The notes under the pieces: generated by a model | What the model was told of the DNA's origin: nothing | Databases searched by the model: none | What the model saw: only the letters and a program-made list of their open reading frames with translations | Shown here: in pieces, positions 9,403-17,410 of the stretch | Position numbering within the stretch: position 1 is the first letter of the stretch | Layout: each line of letters opens with the position of its first letter | Program-made: the position numbers and the translations under genes | DNA from: Oscillospiraceae bacterium | Lineage (GTDB): Bacteria > Bacillota > Clostridia > Oscillospirales > Oscillospiraceae | Length of the DNA stretch: 64,000 nt | Assembly (NCBI GenBank): GCA_017548065.1 | Contig: JAFYNQ010000004.1 | Location: 40,553 to 104,552, forward strand | Reading direction: 5' to 3'

Positions 9403-10803
9403 TTAGGAGTTGCCGTTTTTGATCTCTGTCAGCATAGAGACAAAGGTGTCTGCTGCATTTTCTGCTGTGCCACGCACCACACGGGTAACGAAGCTTTCAT
9501 ACACACCGTAGTCATAGGCTCGGTCCGTGGGCAGGTAGCCGTAGCTGCCGTTGGCGCAGGTGACGATGAAAGTAAAATCATAGGGAGACTGTTCCTTGAT
9601 GTCCATGCCCGTAGGCGCAAACATCTCATAGGGTGCGAAGATAAAGGAGGTCTCACCGAAGGCCAGCACATTAAAGGACATTTCCGTAATTTCCGGAAGC
9701 TCATTGCGCTTCACAATGGCCTGTGCCTCCCAAACGCTGGAAAGACCGTACTTTTCCACCAGGGGATTGCACTTTTTCGTGCCGCCGCTGCTGTAGGCGC
9801 TCATGATCTCTTTTGCCTGGGGCAGCATATCCAGCTTATCCTTGTTGGTGGTCGCCTTGAAAATCACATTTTTCAGTGCGATATCGCCGGTGGGTACATC
9901 CTGCAGCTGGGGCAGGTAATCCACAATAATCTGACCCAGGGCATGACCGTATTCCTCCCAGTCAAGACCGTGCTTTTCGCTCTTGATCTTGGAATCCGGC
10001 ACCTGATTGCCGCCTGCGGCAATAAAGTATGCCACCCGGAGTCCGGCTTCCTTTTCAATGTAATAACGGATAGAGCCTGGAGCATCGGAGCAAATGTACT
10101 TGTCGGAGGTGCCGCCGTTGAAGGTAGCGTGGATAGGATAGTTCACGATCAGAATATCCTTCTTATCCTCTGCCTCCCGGACAAAGCGTACCAGCTGTGC
10201 TTCCTGGTCGGGATCGTCGGGGTGACCCACCGGGTTCAGGGATGCGGCAGCATTGTTCTGCATGGTGCCGTCGGGCAGGATGTACTGACGGGAGAAGGCC
10301 ATGCCCTCTGCCCAAACAGAGCCGTTTTGCACCTTGGCAGGACTACGGTCAGCCATTGCCTTTTCCGCAGCCTTCACAATGGCAGTGTAGTAGATCTCAC
10401 GGTAAGCTGCCATGCCCGGAAGTTTTTCACTTGTAATGGAGGGAGCGGAGTGGGTGTGGGTGCCGGAGACCATGATATTCTCAACAGGAACGCCGGTAGC
10501 CTCGGAGATTTTCTCCTTACCGGGAATCACATAGCTGTCATCGGAATTCAAAAAATCCTGGGTGATCAGCAGCACTGTCTGATTTTTGCTGTCCGTAACC
10601 GCAATAACCGTAACATAAAGGAAGTCCAGCGCTCCCTCGGAAAGGCGGTCATGGGTACCGCTGCCGCCCAGTGTCAGGTTGCCATCAGGCATTACCTTTT
10701 CTCTGCCGTAGCCTGCCCGGAAGCCTTTTTCATCAGAACCGGCACAAGCGCCAAGGCTCAGGCAAAGCACCAAAACCAAAAGCAAGGAAATTATTTTTTT
10801 CAT
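9403..10803 (-). CDS. Lipoprotein of the neutral/alkaline ceramidase-like family (copy 2)
   Basis: 466 residues with a lipoprotein signal (lipobox LGAC, Cys near residue 20). Hallmarks of the neutral ceramidase catalytic domain are visible: GTHTHSAPS near residue 115 (metal-binding His pair), a second His in NYPIHATFNGG, AAGGNQVPDS, FAPYEMFAPTG (likely Glu ligand) and ANGSYGYLPTDRAYDYGVYE near the C-terminus (likely Tyr ligand). Known neutral ceramidases are about 650 residues with a C-terminal Ig-like domain; that domain is absent here, so the true substrate may be another amide or ester. It starts 3 bases after the stop of the cytosolic paralogue, with its Shine-Dalgarno AGGAGG inside that gene's last codons, which implies coupled translation. 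Confidence 0.82.
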   Translation of the reverse strand: MKKIISLLLVLVLCLSLGACAGSDEKGFRAGYGREKVMPDGNLTLGGSGTHDRLSEGALDFLYVTVIAVTDSKNQTVLLITQDFLNSDDSYVIPGKEKISEATGVPVENIMVSGTHTHSAPSITSEKLPGMAAYREIYYTAIVKAAEKAMADRSPAKVQNGSVWAEGMAFSRQYILPDGTMQNNAAASLNPVGHPDDPDQEAQLVRFVREAEDKKDILIVNYPIHATFNGGTSDKYICSDAPGSIRYYIEKEAGLRVAYFIAAGGNQVPDSKIKSEKHGLDWEEYGHALGQIIVDYLPQLQDVPTGDIALKNVIFKATTNKDKLDMLPQAKEIMSAYSSGGTKKCNPLVEKYGLSSVWEAQAIVKRNELPEITEMSFNVLAFGETSFIFAPYEMFAPTGMDIKEQSPYDFTFIVTCANGSYGYLPTDRAYDYGVYESFVTRVVRGTAENAADTFVSMLTEIKNGNS

Positions 10804-10806
10804 AAT

Positions 10807-12105
10807 TTAAGCCTCCTTGATCATGTCAATAAAATGCTGTGCAACCTGCTCCGCAGTGCCGGGCTTGACCAGTGTCACAAAACCTTCATACACACCGTAT
10901 TTATATGCCCGTTCCATAGGGAGGTAGCCCTTTGCGCCGTTGGCGCAGGAAACTACAAAGGTCATGGCGCCGGGCGTGTTTTCCTTGATATACTGTCCGT
11001 TAGGAGCAAACATTTCATAGGGAGCAAAAACAAAGGACAGTGCGCCCAGCTTCATTACCGACAGCGGCAGCATCACTGTGTCCGCTGCGTTATACCGCCG
11101 TCTGATGGCGTAAGCCTCCCACACGCTGGATAAGTTATATTTTTTCAAATAAGGCTTTACCGCTTCCCGACCCTGCTCGTTGTAGATCTTGGTCACTTCG
11201 GTAGCCTGATCAAACTCACCAATGCGTTCCTTGTTGGCAGGTGCAGCATAGTCCTGCCAAAGGGCTTTCACAGGGCCTGCATCCACAGGCTGCACAGCGG
11301 GCAGCGCCGCTATAATAAACTCTGCCACTTTTTTTCCGTAGTCCTTTACGCAAAGGCCGTGGTCATCGGGAGCCTTGCTGTTGGGGACCTGGTTACCGCC
11401 GGCGCCGATAAAATAGGCAACCAGCAAATCTGTTTCCTCTTCCAGCGCAGCGCGGATGGCGCCGGGAACGTCTGCGGAGATCAGCTTATTGGCTTCGCTG
11501 CTCATAGCCGTACCGTGAACGGGGAAGTTCATCATAAGAATATCTTTTCCGCCCTCACGGGTAAGCTTTATAAGCTGTGCCTGACAATCTGCTTCATCCC
11601 TATGCCCCACTGCCTTCTTTTTGCCGGTGACGGGGTCTTCGGCATAGGTATAGTGACGGGAGAAGGCCATGCCGGGTGCCTCTGCTGTGCCCACGGAAAG
11701 GGACGTGGGCAACAGCTCCCCAAGCGCCGTCTGCGCTGCGCGGACGGCAGAGACACGGAAAATTTCACGGTAGCTTTCCACACCCTCCAAACCATCCTGA
11801 TACACCGCCGGTGCATTGTGGGTGTGGGTGGAAGAGAAGAAGATCCGCTCTCCGGCAATGCCGGTGGCTTCGCTGACGGCTGCCCGCAGCGGATGGATGA
11901 ACATCTCGGATTTTAATGTATCCATGGTGTACAGCAGTGCGGTCTCCCCTGCTTCATCACGAATGGCTATGCAAGTAATATATAGTGTATCATTCACACC
12001 GGTATAATCTCTGTCCACTATGCCGTTACCGCCCAAAGGCAGCACTGTGTCCGGCATGATGGGCTCTCTGCCGAAACCGGTACGGGGTAAATATGTATTT
12101 TCCAT
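10807..12105 (-). CDS. Cytosolic neutral/alkaline ceramidase-like hydrolase (copy 1)
   Basis: First gene of the operon, 432 residues, with no signal peptide, so apparently cytosolic. It carries the same motifs as its two paralogues: STHTHNAPA near residue 93, NFPVHGTAMSS, GAGGNQVPNSK, FAPYEMFAPNG and ANGAKGYLPMERAYKYGVYE. The set of His, Glu and Tyr positions fits a zinc amidohydrolase of the ceramidase type, again without the usual C-terminal domain. A cytosolic copy followed by a lipoprotein copy suggests the same class of bond is cut outside and inside the cell, but the substrate is unknown. A divergent LysR gene begins 157 bases upstream. Confidence 0.82.
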   Translation of the reverse strand: MENTYLPRTGFGREPIMPDTVLPLGGNGIVDRDYTGVNDTLYITCIAIRDEAGETALLYTMDTLKSEMFIHPLRAAVSEATGIAGERIFFSSTHTHNAPAVYQDGLEGVESYREIFRVSAVRAAQTALGELLPTSLSVGTAEAPGMAFSRHYTYAEDPVTGKKKAVGHRDEADCQAQLIKLTREGGKDILMMNFPVHGTAMSSEANKLISADVPGAIRAALEEETDLLVAYFIGAGGNQVPNSKAPDDHGLCVKDYGKKVAEFIIAALPAVQPVDAGPVKALWQDYAAPANKERIGEFDQATEVTKIYNEQGREAVKPYLKKYNLSSVWEAYAIRRRYNAADTVMLPLSVMKLGALSFVFAPYEMFAPNGQYIKENTPGAMTFVVSCANGAKGYLPMERAYKYGVYEGFVTLVKPGTAEQVAQHFIDMIKEA

Positions 12106-12141
12106 ATAAAACAGAACCTTCCTACAACTTTTCTATTGTAA

Positions 12142-12170
12142 ATTATACACGATTGCCTGCCAAAAGGAAA
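12142..12170 (-). promoter_or_regulatory. Probable promoter of the ceramidase-like operon
   Basis: On the minus strand a perfect TATAAT (12147 to 12142) lies 17 bases from a poor -35 (TTTCCT, 12170 to 12165). The weak -35 would suit an activator-dependent promoter. Confidence 0.5.
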
Positions 12171-12177
12171 GTACAGC

Positions 12178-12209
12178 AAATCCGAAACACTATATAAAAA
12201 ATCCGAAAC
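12178..12209. promoter_or_regulatory. Candidate LysR operator: direct repeats 21 bp apart
   Basis: The 11-mer AAATCCGAAAC occurs at 12178-12188 and again at 12199-12209, exactly 21 bases apart (two helical turns). The pair lies between the divergent promoters, just upstream of the LysR -35 and about 30 bases upstream of the operon -10. Confidence 0.5.
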
Positions 12210-12212
12210 CCT

Positions 12213-12240
12213 TTGAAATTTCATTTTTTTATGTTATAAT
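12213..12240 (+). promoter_or_regulatory. Promoter of the LysR gene
   Basis: TTGAAA (12213-12218), a 16-base spacer and TATAAT (12235-12240) with an extended TGT before the -10. Confidence 0.7.
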
Positions 12241-12262
12241 ACCCAACAAAGGCGGTGATTTC

Positions 12263-13153
12263 ATGACTTTTCAGCAATTGCAGTATTTATTAGAGGTGCG
12301 GCAGACAAAATCCGTCAGCAAGGCCGCTGCCAACCTTTTTGTGTCCAACTCCAGTGTCAGCGCTTCCATCAGCAGCCTGGAGGATGAAATGGGCTTCCCC
12401 ATCTTTACCCGAAGCCAAAAAGGTCTTGTTCCTACAGAAAAGGGTCTGCAAATTTTAAACCGAGCCGAGCGCATCTGCCGTATTTACGACGAGATGAACA
12501 ATGTTAAAAATGACAATATGACGGTGTTCAAGGTCAGCTTCCGTTCTTACCCTCCCTTTGCCAGGGCGTTTGCACGGCTGGTTGAGGAAAATCGCCACCG
12601 CACGGATATTTTGTTCCACTCTATTACCTTGCTTCGGGATGAAATGATTCGCAAGGTAGCAAATCAGGAGCTGGAGCTGAGTCTTATCTCCTATTTTTCC
12701 CCCCGTGTGCGGCTACTGGAAGCAAAGATCGCAAAAGCCGGTTTGGAGCATCGTGTTCTAAAAACCCTTCCGGCGACTGTGCAGGTAGGTCCCGGTCATC
12801 GGCTGTATAATGCCAAATCCGTCACACCTGCGGAACTGGAAAACGACACCATTGTGGACAGCTCCAAAAAGCCGATCGTCAGCAGTGATTTTCTCCACGG
12901 TGTTATGGACTTCAAGCCGGAGAAAGTGATCCTCTGCGATAACAGTGCAGGTACGGAGCTGATTAAGCGTGGTCTTGCCTACAGCATCACCATCATGCCC
13001 ACAGAAGAGGAGCGCAGCAGCTCGATTTTCCACTACATTCCCCTGGCAGGTGTGGATTTCCAGCTGATCCTGGTCATCAATCCCGAGCGTCCCCTCTCTC
13101 CCGAAGGCAACCGTTTCCTGGAGCTGCTGGACGAGGAACTGGACAACATTTAA
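12263..13153 (+). CDS. LysR-family transcriptional regulator
   Basis: 296 residues. The N-terminal winged helix is typical of LysR: MTFQQLQYLLEVRQTKSVSKAAANLFVSNSSVSASISSLE occupies the first 40 residues in family order, followed by a linker helix and a periplasmic-binding-protein-like effector domain from about residue 88. It is divergent from the ceramidase-like operon and has candidate operator repeats between the two, so it most likely controls that operon and itself. The effector is unknown. ATG 12263 is preceded by AAAGGCGGTGA. A terminator hairpin follows directly. Confidence 0.93.
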   Translation: MTFQQLQYLLEVRQTKSVSKAAANLFVSNSSVSASISSLEDEMGFPIFTRSQKGLVPTEKGLQILNRAERICRIYDEMNNVKNDNMTVFKVSFRSYPPFARAFARLVEENRHRTDILFHSITLLRDEMIRKVANQELELSLISYFSPRVRLLEAKIAKAGLEHRVLKTLPATVQVGPGHRLYNAKSVTPAELENDTIVDSSKKPIVSSDFLHGVMDFKPEKVILCDNSAGTELIKRGLAYSITIMPTEEERSSSIFHYIPLAGVDFQLILVINPERPLSPEGNRFLELLDEELDNI

Positions 13154-13159
13154 ATTTAC

Positions 13160-13198
13160 GAGGCTGTCTCCAAAACGAGACAGCCTCTTCTCTTTCCC
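13160..13198 (+). terminator. Terminator after the LysR gene
   Basis: GAGGCTGTCTC / GAGACAGCCTC stem with a CAAAAC loop, followed by TTCTCTTT. Confidence 0.8.
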
Positions 13199-13267
13199 GG
13201 CGATTGCAAATCCCAATCATCCATGATACAATAAGCCAAACTTACCTACGCAAAAGGAGAATCCCCC

Positions 13268-14104
13268 ATGCTGCAGGATATGGCCGTCGGCCGTTTGGAA
13301 AATGAATTTCGCAATATTGCCGCCCGGGCAGAGGATATTATTCTCTGCTTTCACGATGGGCAGGTGCTACTCCGTCGGGATGCCGATGACGCCCTGACAC
13401 TGCCCACCCTCTCCCAGCTCGGCGCTACGGAAGCGCCACGCTACGTATTCCGTCTGCAGGAAAAGAATTATTTTCTGTGGACAGACCGGGAACCTGCCGC
13501 CTGCCAGGGCTTTGTTTACGAGCCGGTACGGCAGCTGCGGCAATTGCAGAGCAAAGAGATCTGCTTTGGTATCATGACCGGCTGGCATTTGTTTAACTGG
13601 TATCGCAACAACCGTCTTTGCGGCGGCTGCGGCGCAGAGACCGTGCATGACGAAAAAGAACGGATGCTGCGCTGCCCGGTGTGCGGCAACATGATCTTCC
13701 CCCGAATCAGTCCTGCGGTGATCGTTGCGGTGACCAACGGAGATAAGCTGCTGCTGAGCAAATACGCAGGACGTGCCTACACCCGGTATGCCCTTTTGGC
13801 CGGCTACACCGAGATCGGCGAGACCATTGAACAGACCGTTCACCGGGAGGTCATGGAGGAAGTGGGCCTGAAGGTAAAAAATCTTCGTTACTACAAAAGC
13901 CAGCCCTGGGGTGTGGACGGCAATGTGCTCATGGGCTTTTACTGCGATGTAGATGGAAGCGACAGCATCCGTATTGATGAAAACGAGCTTTCCATGGCAG
14001 ACTGGTTCCCCCGGGATGCGCTGCCTACCCAAGATGACGGCATCAGCCTCACCCGGGAAATGATCCGCACATTCGGTGAGGGCAAAGAGCCGAAAAATCT
14101 GTAA
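13268..14104 (+). CDS. nudC: NAD(+) diphosphatase (Nudix, zinc-ribbon), NudC-like
   Basis: 278 residues in the NudC order: a divergent N-terminal domain, a zinc ribbon with two Cys pairs (CGGC near residue 118 and CPVC near 136), then a Nudix domain. The Nudix box is clear (GYTEIGETIEQTVHREVMEE, near residue 178) and is followed by the family-specific SQPW segment, here SQPWGVDGN. NudC enzymes hydrolyse NAD(H) to NMN(H) and AMP and can remove NAD caps from RNA. Shine-Dalgarno AAAAGGAGAA precedes ATG 13268. The MBL-fold gene follows after 24 bases, so they may be co-transcribed. Confidence 0.92.
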   Translation: MLQDMAVGRLENEFRNIAARAEDIILCFHDGQVLLRRDADDALTLPTLSQLGATEAPRYVFRLQEKNYFLWTDREPAACQGFVYEPVRQLRQLQSKEICFGIMTGWHLFNWYRNNRLCGGCGAETVHDEKERMLRCPVCGNMIFPRISPAVIVAVTNGDKLLLSKYAGRAYTRYALLAGYTEIGETIEQTVHREVMEEVGLKVKNLRYYKSQPWGVDGNVLMGFYCDVDGSDSIRIDENELSMADWFPRDALPTQDDGISLTREMIRTFGEGKEPKNL

Positions 14105-14128
14105 ACCAGGCCAGAAGGAGGACGCAAC

Positions 14129-14806
14129 GTGAAGGTCACCTATATTCATCACAGCGGTTTCCTCGTGGAAACAAAGCGTTTCTATTACCTGTTTGATTAC
14201 GAAAGCGGCGCGCTGCCGGCAATGGACAGAAAAAAGCCTATCTTCGTGCTGTCCAGCCACAGCCACGCCGACCATTACAACCCCGAAACATTTTCTCTGC
14301 TGTCTGCCATGGGTATGCAGCAGGTGCAAGCTGTCTTATCCGACGATATTGCAGTGCCTGCCGGTGTAAACACCTTGCAGGTAGCGCCGGGAAAGGAATA
14401 CACCCTGGGAGAAAAGCAACGCCTGACCACCTTTCTCTCCACCGACCTGGGTGTTGCGTTTCTTCTGGAGGATGACGGGGCGCTTATTTACCATGCCGGC
14501 GACCTGAATGATTGGGTATGGGACGAGGAGACACCGGAATACAACCGGCAGATGACAGAAAATTATCACCGCCAGATCGCATTGCTGGCAGAGACGCTGC
14601 AGCATCGGGTCATTGACACCGCCTTCGTGGTACTGGATCCACGGCAGGAGGCAGACTATGACCGAGGTCTACTGCATTTCCTGGCGTATATTCCCGTGAA
14701 GGCAGTCTACCCAATGCATTATTGGGACGACCCCGGCATCATTGATAAGTTTATAAAGCAGCATCCCCGTTACAGCTTTGAAATACAACATACCGAAAAG
14801 AGGTAA
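14129..14806 (+). CDS. MBL-fold metallo-hydrolase
   Basis: 225 residues with a metallo-beta-lactamase fold. The zinc motif SHSHADHYN sits near residues 45-53; a later Asp/His pair appears in YHAGDLNDWVWDE. It resembles the UlaG/YtnP-like lone MBL hydrolases of Firmicutes, whose substrates are mostly unknown. Translation begins at GTG 14129, placed by the Shine-Dalgarno AAGGAGGACG at 14115-14124. It is followed after 4 bases by the glyoxalase-family gene, and lies in a run of small metabolite-repair-type enzymes. Confidence 0.8.
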   Translation: MKVTYIHHSGFLVETKRFYYLFDYESGALPAMDRKKPIFVLSSHSHADHYNPETFSLLSAMGMQQVQAVLSDDIAVPAGVNTLQVAPGKEYTLGEKQRLTTFLSTDLGVAFLLEDDGALIYHAGDLNDWVWDEETPEYNRQMTENYHRQIALLAETLQHRVIDTAFVVLDPRQEADYDRGLLHFLAYIPVKAVYPMHYWDDPGIIDKFIKQHPRYSFEIQHTEKR

Positions 14807-14810
14807 TCCT

Positions 14811-15173
14811 ATGAAATTCAAAATGGTTCACGAAAACTACAATGTCACAGACCTGGCAAGATCCCTTGCGTTCTACGAAAAAGCCCTGGGACTCCGTGAG
14901 GTCAGACGCATCAACGGCGACGGTTTTATCATCGTCTATGTAAGCTCCCCGGAAAATGATTTTGAGCTGGAGCTTACATGGCTGGAGGAGCATCACCAGG
15001 CATACGATCTGGGCGAGTGCGAATTCCACCTGGCCTTCCGCACCGATGATTTTGACGCCGCCCACAAGCTCCACGAGGAAATGGGCTGCATCTGCTACGA
15101 AAATCCCGCCATGGGCATCTACTTCATCACCGACCCCGACGGCTACTGGCTGGAGATCGTTCCCACAAGATAA
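14811..15173 (+). CDS. VOC-superfamily protein, lactoylglutathione lyase-like
   Basis: 120 residues built of two beta-alpha-beta-beta-beta units. Visible are HENYNVTDLARSLAFYEKAL at the start, ELELTW in the middle, and FITDPDGYWLEIVP at the end, which carries the metal-ligand Glu of glyoxalase I-like enzymes. His 7 near the N-terminus and the mid-protein Glu also fit. Whether it uses a methylglyoxal hemithioacetal or another substrate is unknown. ATG 14811 with AGAGGTAATCCT upstream is preferred over an earlier in-frame start at 14778, which lies inside the preceding gene. Confidence 0.82.
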   Translation: MKFKMVHENYNVTDLARSLAFYEKALGLREVRRINGDGFIIVYVSSPENDFELELTWLEEHHQAYDLGECEFHLAFRTDDFDAAHKLHEEMGCICYENPAMGIYFITDPDGYWLEIVPTR

Positions 15174-15174
15174 A

Positions 15175-15214
15175 GAAAAAACCTGCTGCAAGCAAGCCTT
15201 GCAGCAGGTTTTTT
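15175..15214. terminator. Bidirectional terminator
   Basis: AAAAACCTGCTGCAAG / CTTGCAGCAGGTTTTTT stem between convergent genes. Confidence 0.88.
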
Positions 15215-15215
15215 G

Positions 15216-17270
15216 TTATTGGGAATTTTCCAGCAATTCTTTTGCTTTTTCCAGGAGGGCTTCTTTTTCGTTGGGGATGGCTTCGTCCAGCACCAGAGAC
15301 AACAGGGTGTTCAGGCAATTACCGATCTGCAGACCGGGTGCCACACCCATTTCCAGCAGGTCGCTGCCGCTCAATGCCAGGTCCTTCAGGGTCAGGCAAT
15401 CGGATTCCTGCAACACTGTCTCCAGCAGTGCCTCACGAGGGGCATAGGCTGCATCCACCTCCGACTGCGCTGCGCCGGTGGCGGCAAAATCAGCTCGCTG
15501 CAGCGCCATAAGCGCCCTGACATCTGCTTCGCCCCACTTGCTTACCTTGCGGCGCATATGCTTTTTGTCCAGATCAAACAGATCCATATGATTCTGCACC
15601 AGGAACACCACACGGTCACGGAGCGCTGTGGGGGCTTTCAGCCGGGCAAGCACTGTCTTTGCCAGCTCGGCGCTGTACTCTGCGTGTCCGTAGAAATGAC
15701 CGCAGCCGTTTTCATCCTCAGTATAGCAGTGGGTCTTGCCCACATCATGCAGCAGCGCTGCCAGCCGCAGGTCGGCTTCCTTGGGCATCGCCGCCACGGT
15801 ATGGGCGATATGGGTATACACATCAAAGCTGTGATGGGGGTTGTTTTGGGCAAAGTCCACGCAAGGTGTCAGCTCCGGGATCACCTGGGTCAGTATAGGA
15901 CAATAACGAACAATGTCATCTGCTGTCACATGGGGCAGAAGTCCCAGCAGTTCTGTAAGAATCCGCTCTGCTGCCAGGTTATCCATCAGCTCCCGAAGGC
16001 GGAACATAGCTTCCAGGGTCTTCTTCTCCGGGGTCAATTGGAAACGCACCGCAAAGCGAACACCACGCAGGATGCGCAGCGCATCCTCCCGAAACCGTGT
16101 CTCCGGCTCGCCCACAGCACGCAGGCACTTTTCCTTCAGGTCACGTCTGCCGCCGAAGGGATCTTCATAGCCACGCAGAGGAGAATACGCCATGGCATTG
16201 ACGGTGAAATCCCGTCTGCCCAGGTCTTCTTCAATCTTATCTACAAAGGTTACCTCATCGGGGTGGCGGTTGTCGGTATACTCACCTTCTGTGCGGTAGG
16301 TTGTGATCTCATAGACCTCGCCGTCCATGACCACGCCCACAGTTCCGTGCTTTTCGCCGCTGTGTACCAGCTGATAAGCGCCGAATATCTCACAGATATC
16401 CTCCGGCTTTGCGCTGGTGCAAAGGTCATAGTCATGGGGCTTCCGTCCCAAAAGGTGGTCACGGACACAGCCGCCGACCACGTAGGCGGTAAAGCCTTTT
16501 TTCTCCAGCATTTCTATGCACTTCAGCACGTTTTCCGGCAGCACCATAGGGGGTTCTGTCTCCACCTTGGAGGGTGTACCAGCCAACGCTGTCCAAAGCA
16601 CCATTGTTCGGTAAAACAGTGACACGTCGTCATTGAGAGCGACCATGCAGAAGAAGGCTGCGCCGTAATTGAAGAACAGATACTGTCCCGGCTTACCCTT
16701 TCCCATCGCCAGCGCTGCACGCTGGTAGGCGGTGATCATCAAAAACACAAACGCCAGCAGCTGAGGCAAATACAGCTGCAGCTGGGGTTCAATGTTCCAG
16801 TTTCGATACCGAATAAGAAGCTGTATCGCAAAATATATGGTAATGACACAGTGCGTATAGGGATTGGTAGGCTTGCCCTTTATTCTACAAATACCCTCCA
16901 GCACAAAACAGCCGGCTGCAAGCAGTGCAACCGCCAAAGCCGCAATGTAAATAACGCCGGTGGCGATGTCCTTCAGGTAAAAGCAGCTGCCCAGGACACC
17001 TGCCGCTGCCGCCAAATTGCCGAAGAAGCCCCAATACTTAGCGCCAAAATACACATTACCTGTGTCCTTTTTCAGCATGGTCAGCAGGCAAATCAGCAAA
17101 ACCAGCGGCACCAGCGCCAGCAGAATATAGCCGATCATATTTCCGGGATGGGTCGCCGACAGCAAGCCGCCACGCTCCACCCCTTCCGCAAAATACCAAT
17201 ACCGCACAAGCATGGCTACAATGCCTGCGATCAGGGAAAATATAGGAAAAAATGAGATTTTGTTCTTCAT
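15216..17270 (-). CDS. cca: CCA tRNA nucleotidyltransferase with an N-terminal multi-pass membrane domain
   Basis: 684 residues. The first ~215 contain six or seven hydrophobic segments (roughly 5-27, 45-66, 80-99, 102-126, 142-155, 166-187, 198-213). From about residue 245 a complete class II nucleotidyltransferase follows: VVGGCVRDHLLGRKPHDYDL with the catalytic Asp pair, then RRDFTVNAMAY, DPFGGRRDL, RFREDALRILRGVRFAVRF, and an HD-type segment (LLHDVGKTH near 508). The C-terminal part alone matches a normal CCA-adding enzyme, which finishes or repairs tRNA 3' ends. Met 242 (ATG at 16547) could be an internal start, but its nearest purine-rich sequence is about 14 bases away. The membrane part is of no family I recognise. 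The fusion is in one uninterrupted frame. Confidence 0.85.
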   Translation of the reverse strand: MKNKISFFPIFSLIAGIVAMLVRYWYFAEGVERGGLLSATHPGNMIGYILLALVPLVLLICLLTMLKKDTGNVYFGAKYWGFFGNLAAAAGVLGSCFYLKDIATGVIYIAALAVALLAAGCFVLEGICRIKGKPTNPYTHCVITIYFAIQLLIRYRNWNIEPQLQLYLPQLLAFVFLMITAYQRAALAMGKGKPGQYLFFNYGAAFFCMVALNDDVSLFYRTMVLWTALAGTPSKVETEPPMVLPENVLKCIEMLEKKGFTAYVVGGCVRDHLLGRKPHDYDLCTSAKPEDICEIFGAYQLVHSGEKHGTVGVVMDGEVYEITTYRTEGEYTDNRHPDEVTFVDKIEEDLGRRDFTVNAMAYSPLRGYEDPFGGRRDLKEKCLRAVGEPETRFREDALRILRGVRFAVRFQLTPEKKTLEAMFRLRELMDNLAAERILTELLGLLPHVTADDIVRYCPILTQVIPELTPCVDFAQNNPHHSFDVYTHIAHTVAAMPKEADLRLAALLHDVGKTHCYTEDENGCGHFYGHAEYSAELAKTVLARLKAPTALRDRVVFLVQNHMDLFDLDKKHMRRKVSKWGEADVRALMALQRADFAATGAAQSEVDAAYAPREALLETVLQESDCLTLKDLALSGSDLLEMGVAPGLQIGNCLNTLLSLVLDEAIPNEKEALLEKAKELLENSQ

Positions 17271-17350
17271 AAAAACGTCTCCGTAAACTGAATTATATTT
17301 ATTATAGCAAGCAATGCTGACGATTTCCAGTACTTTTACAAAATTTAGAC

Positions 17351-17379
17351 TTGTTTCCCATCAATTTCCTATGTATAAT
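17351..17379 (+). promoter_or_regulatory. Promoter of the PlsC-like gene
   Basis: TTGTTT (17351-17356), 17-base spacer, TATAAT (17374-17379). Confidence 0.65.
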
Positions 17380-17410
17380 AAGAAAAGATTTTTCTTTGGA
17401 GGCAAATACT

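Noticed and set aside
9943-11133. 396-codon plus-strand frame opposite the two ceramidase-like genes
   Set aside because: It crosses the junction of two real minus-strand genes and has no domain features.
15213-16622. A 469-codon plus-strand frame opposite the CCA-adding enzyme
   Set aside because: Shadow of a gene with intact catalytic motifs on the other strand; no recognisable domain.
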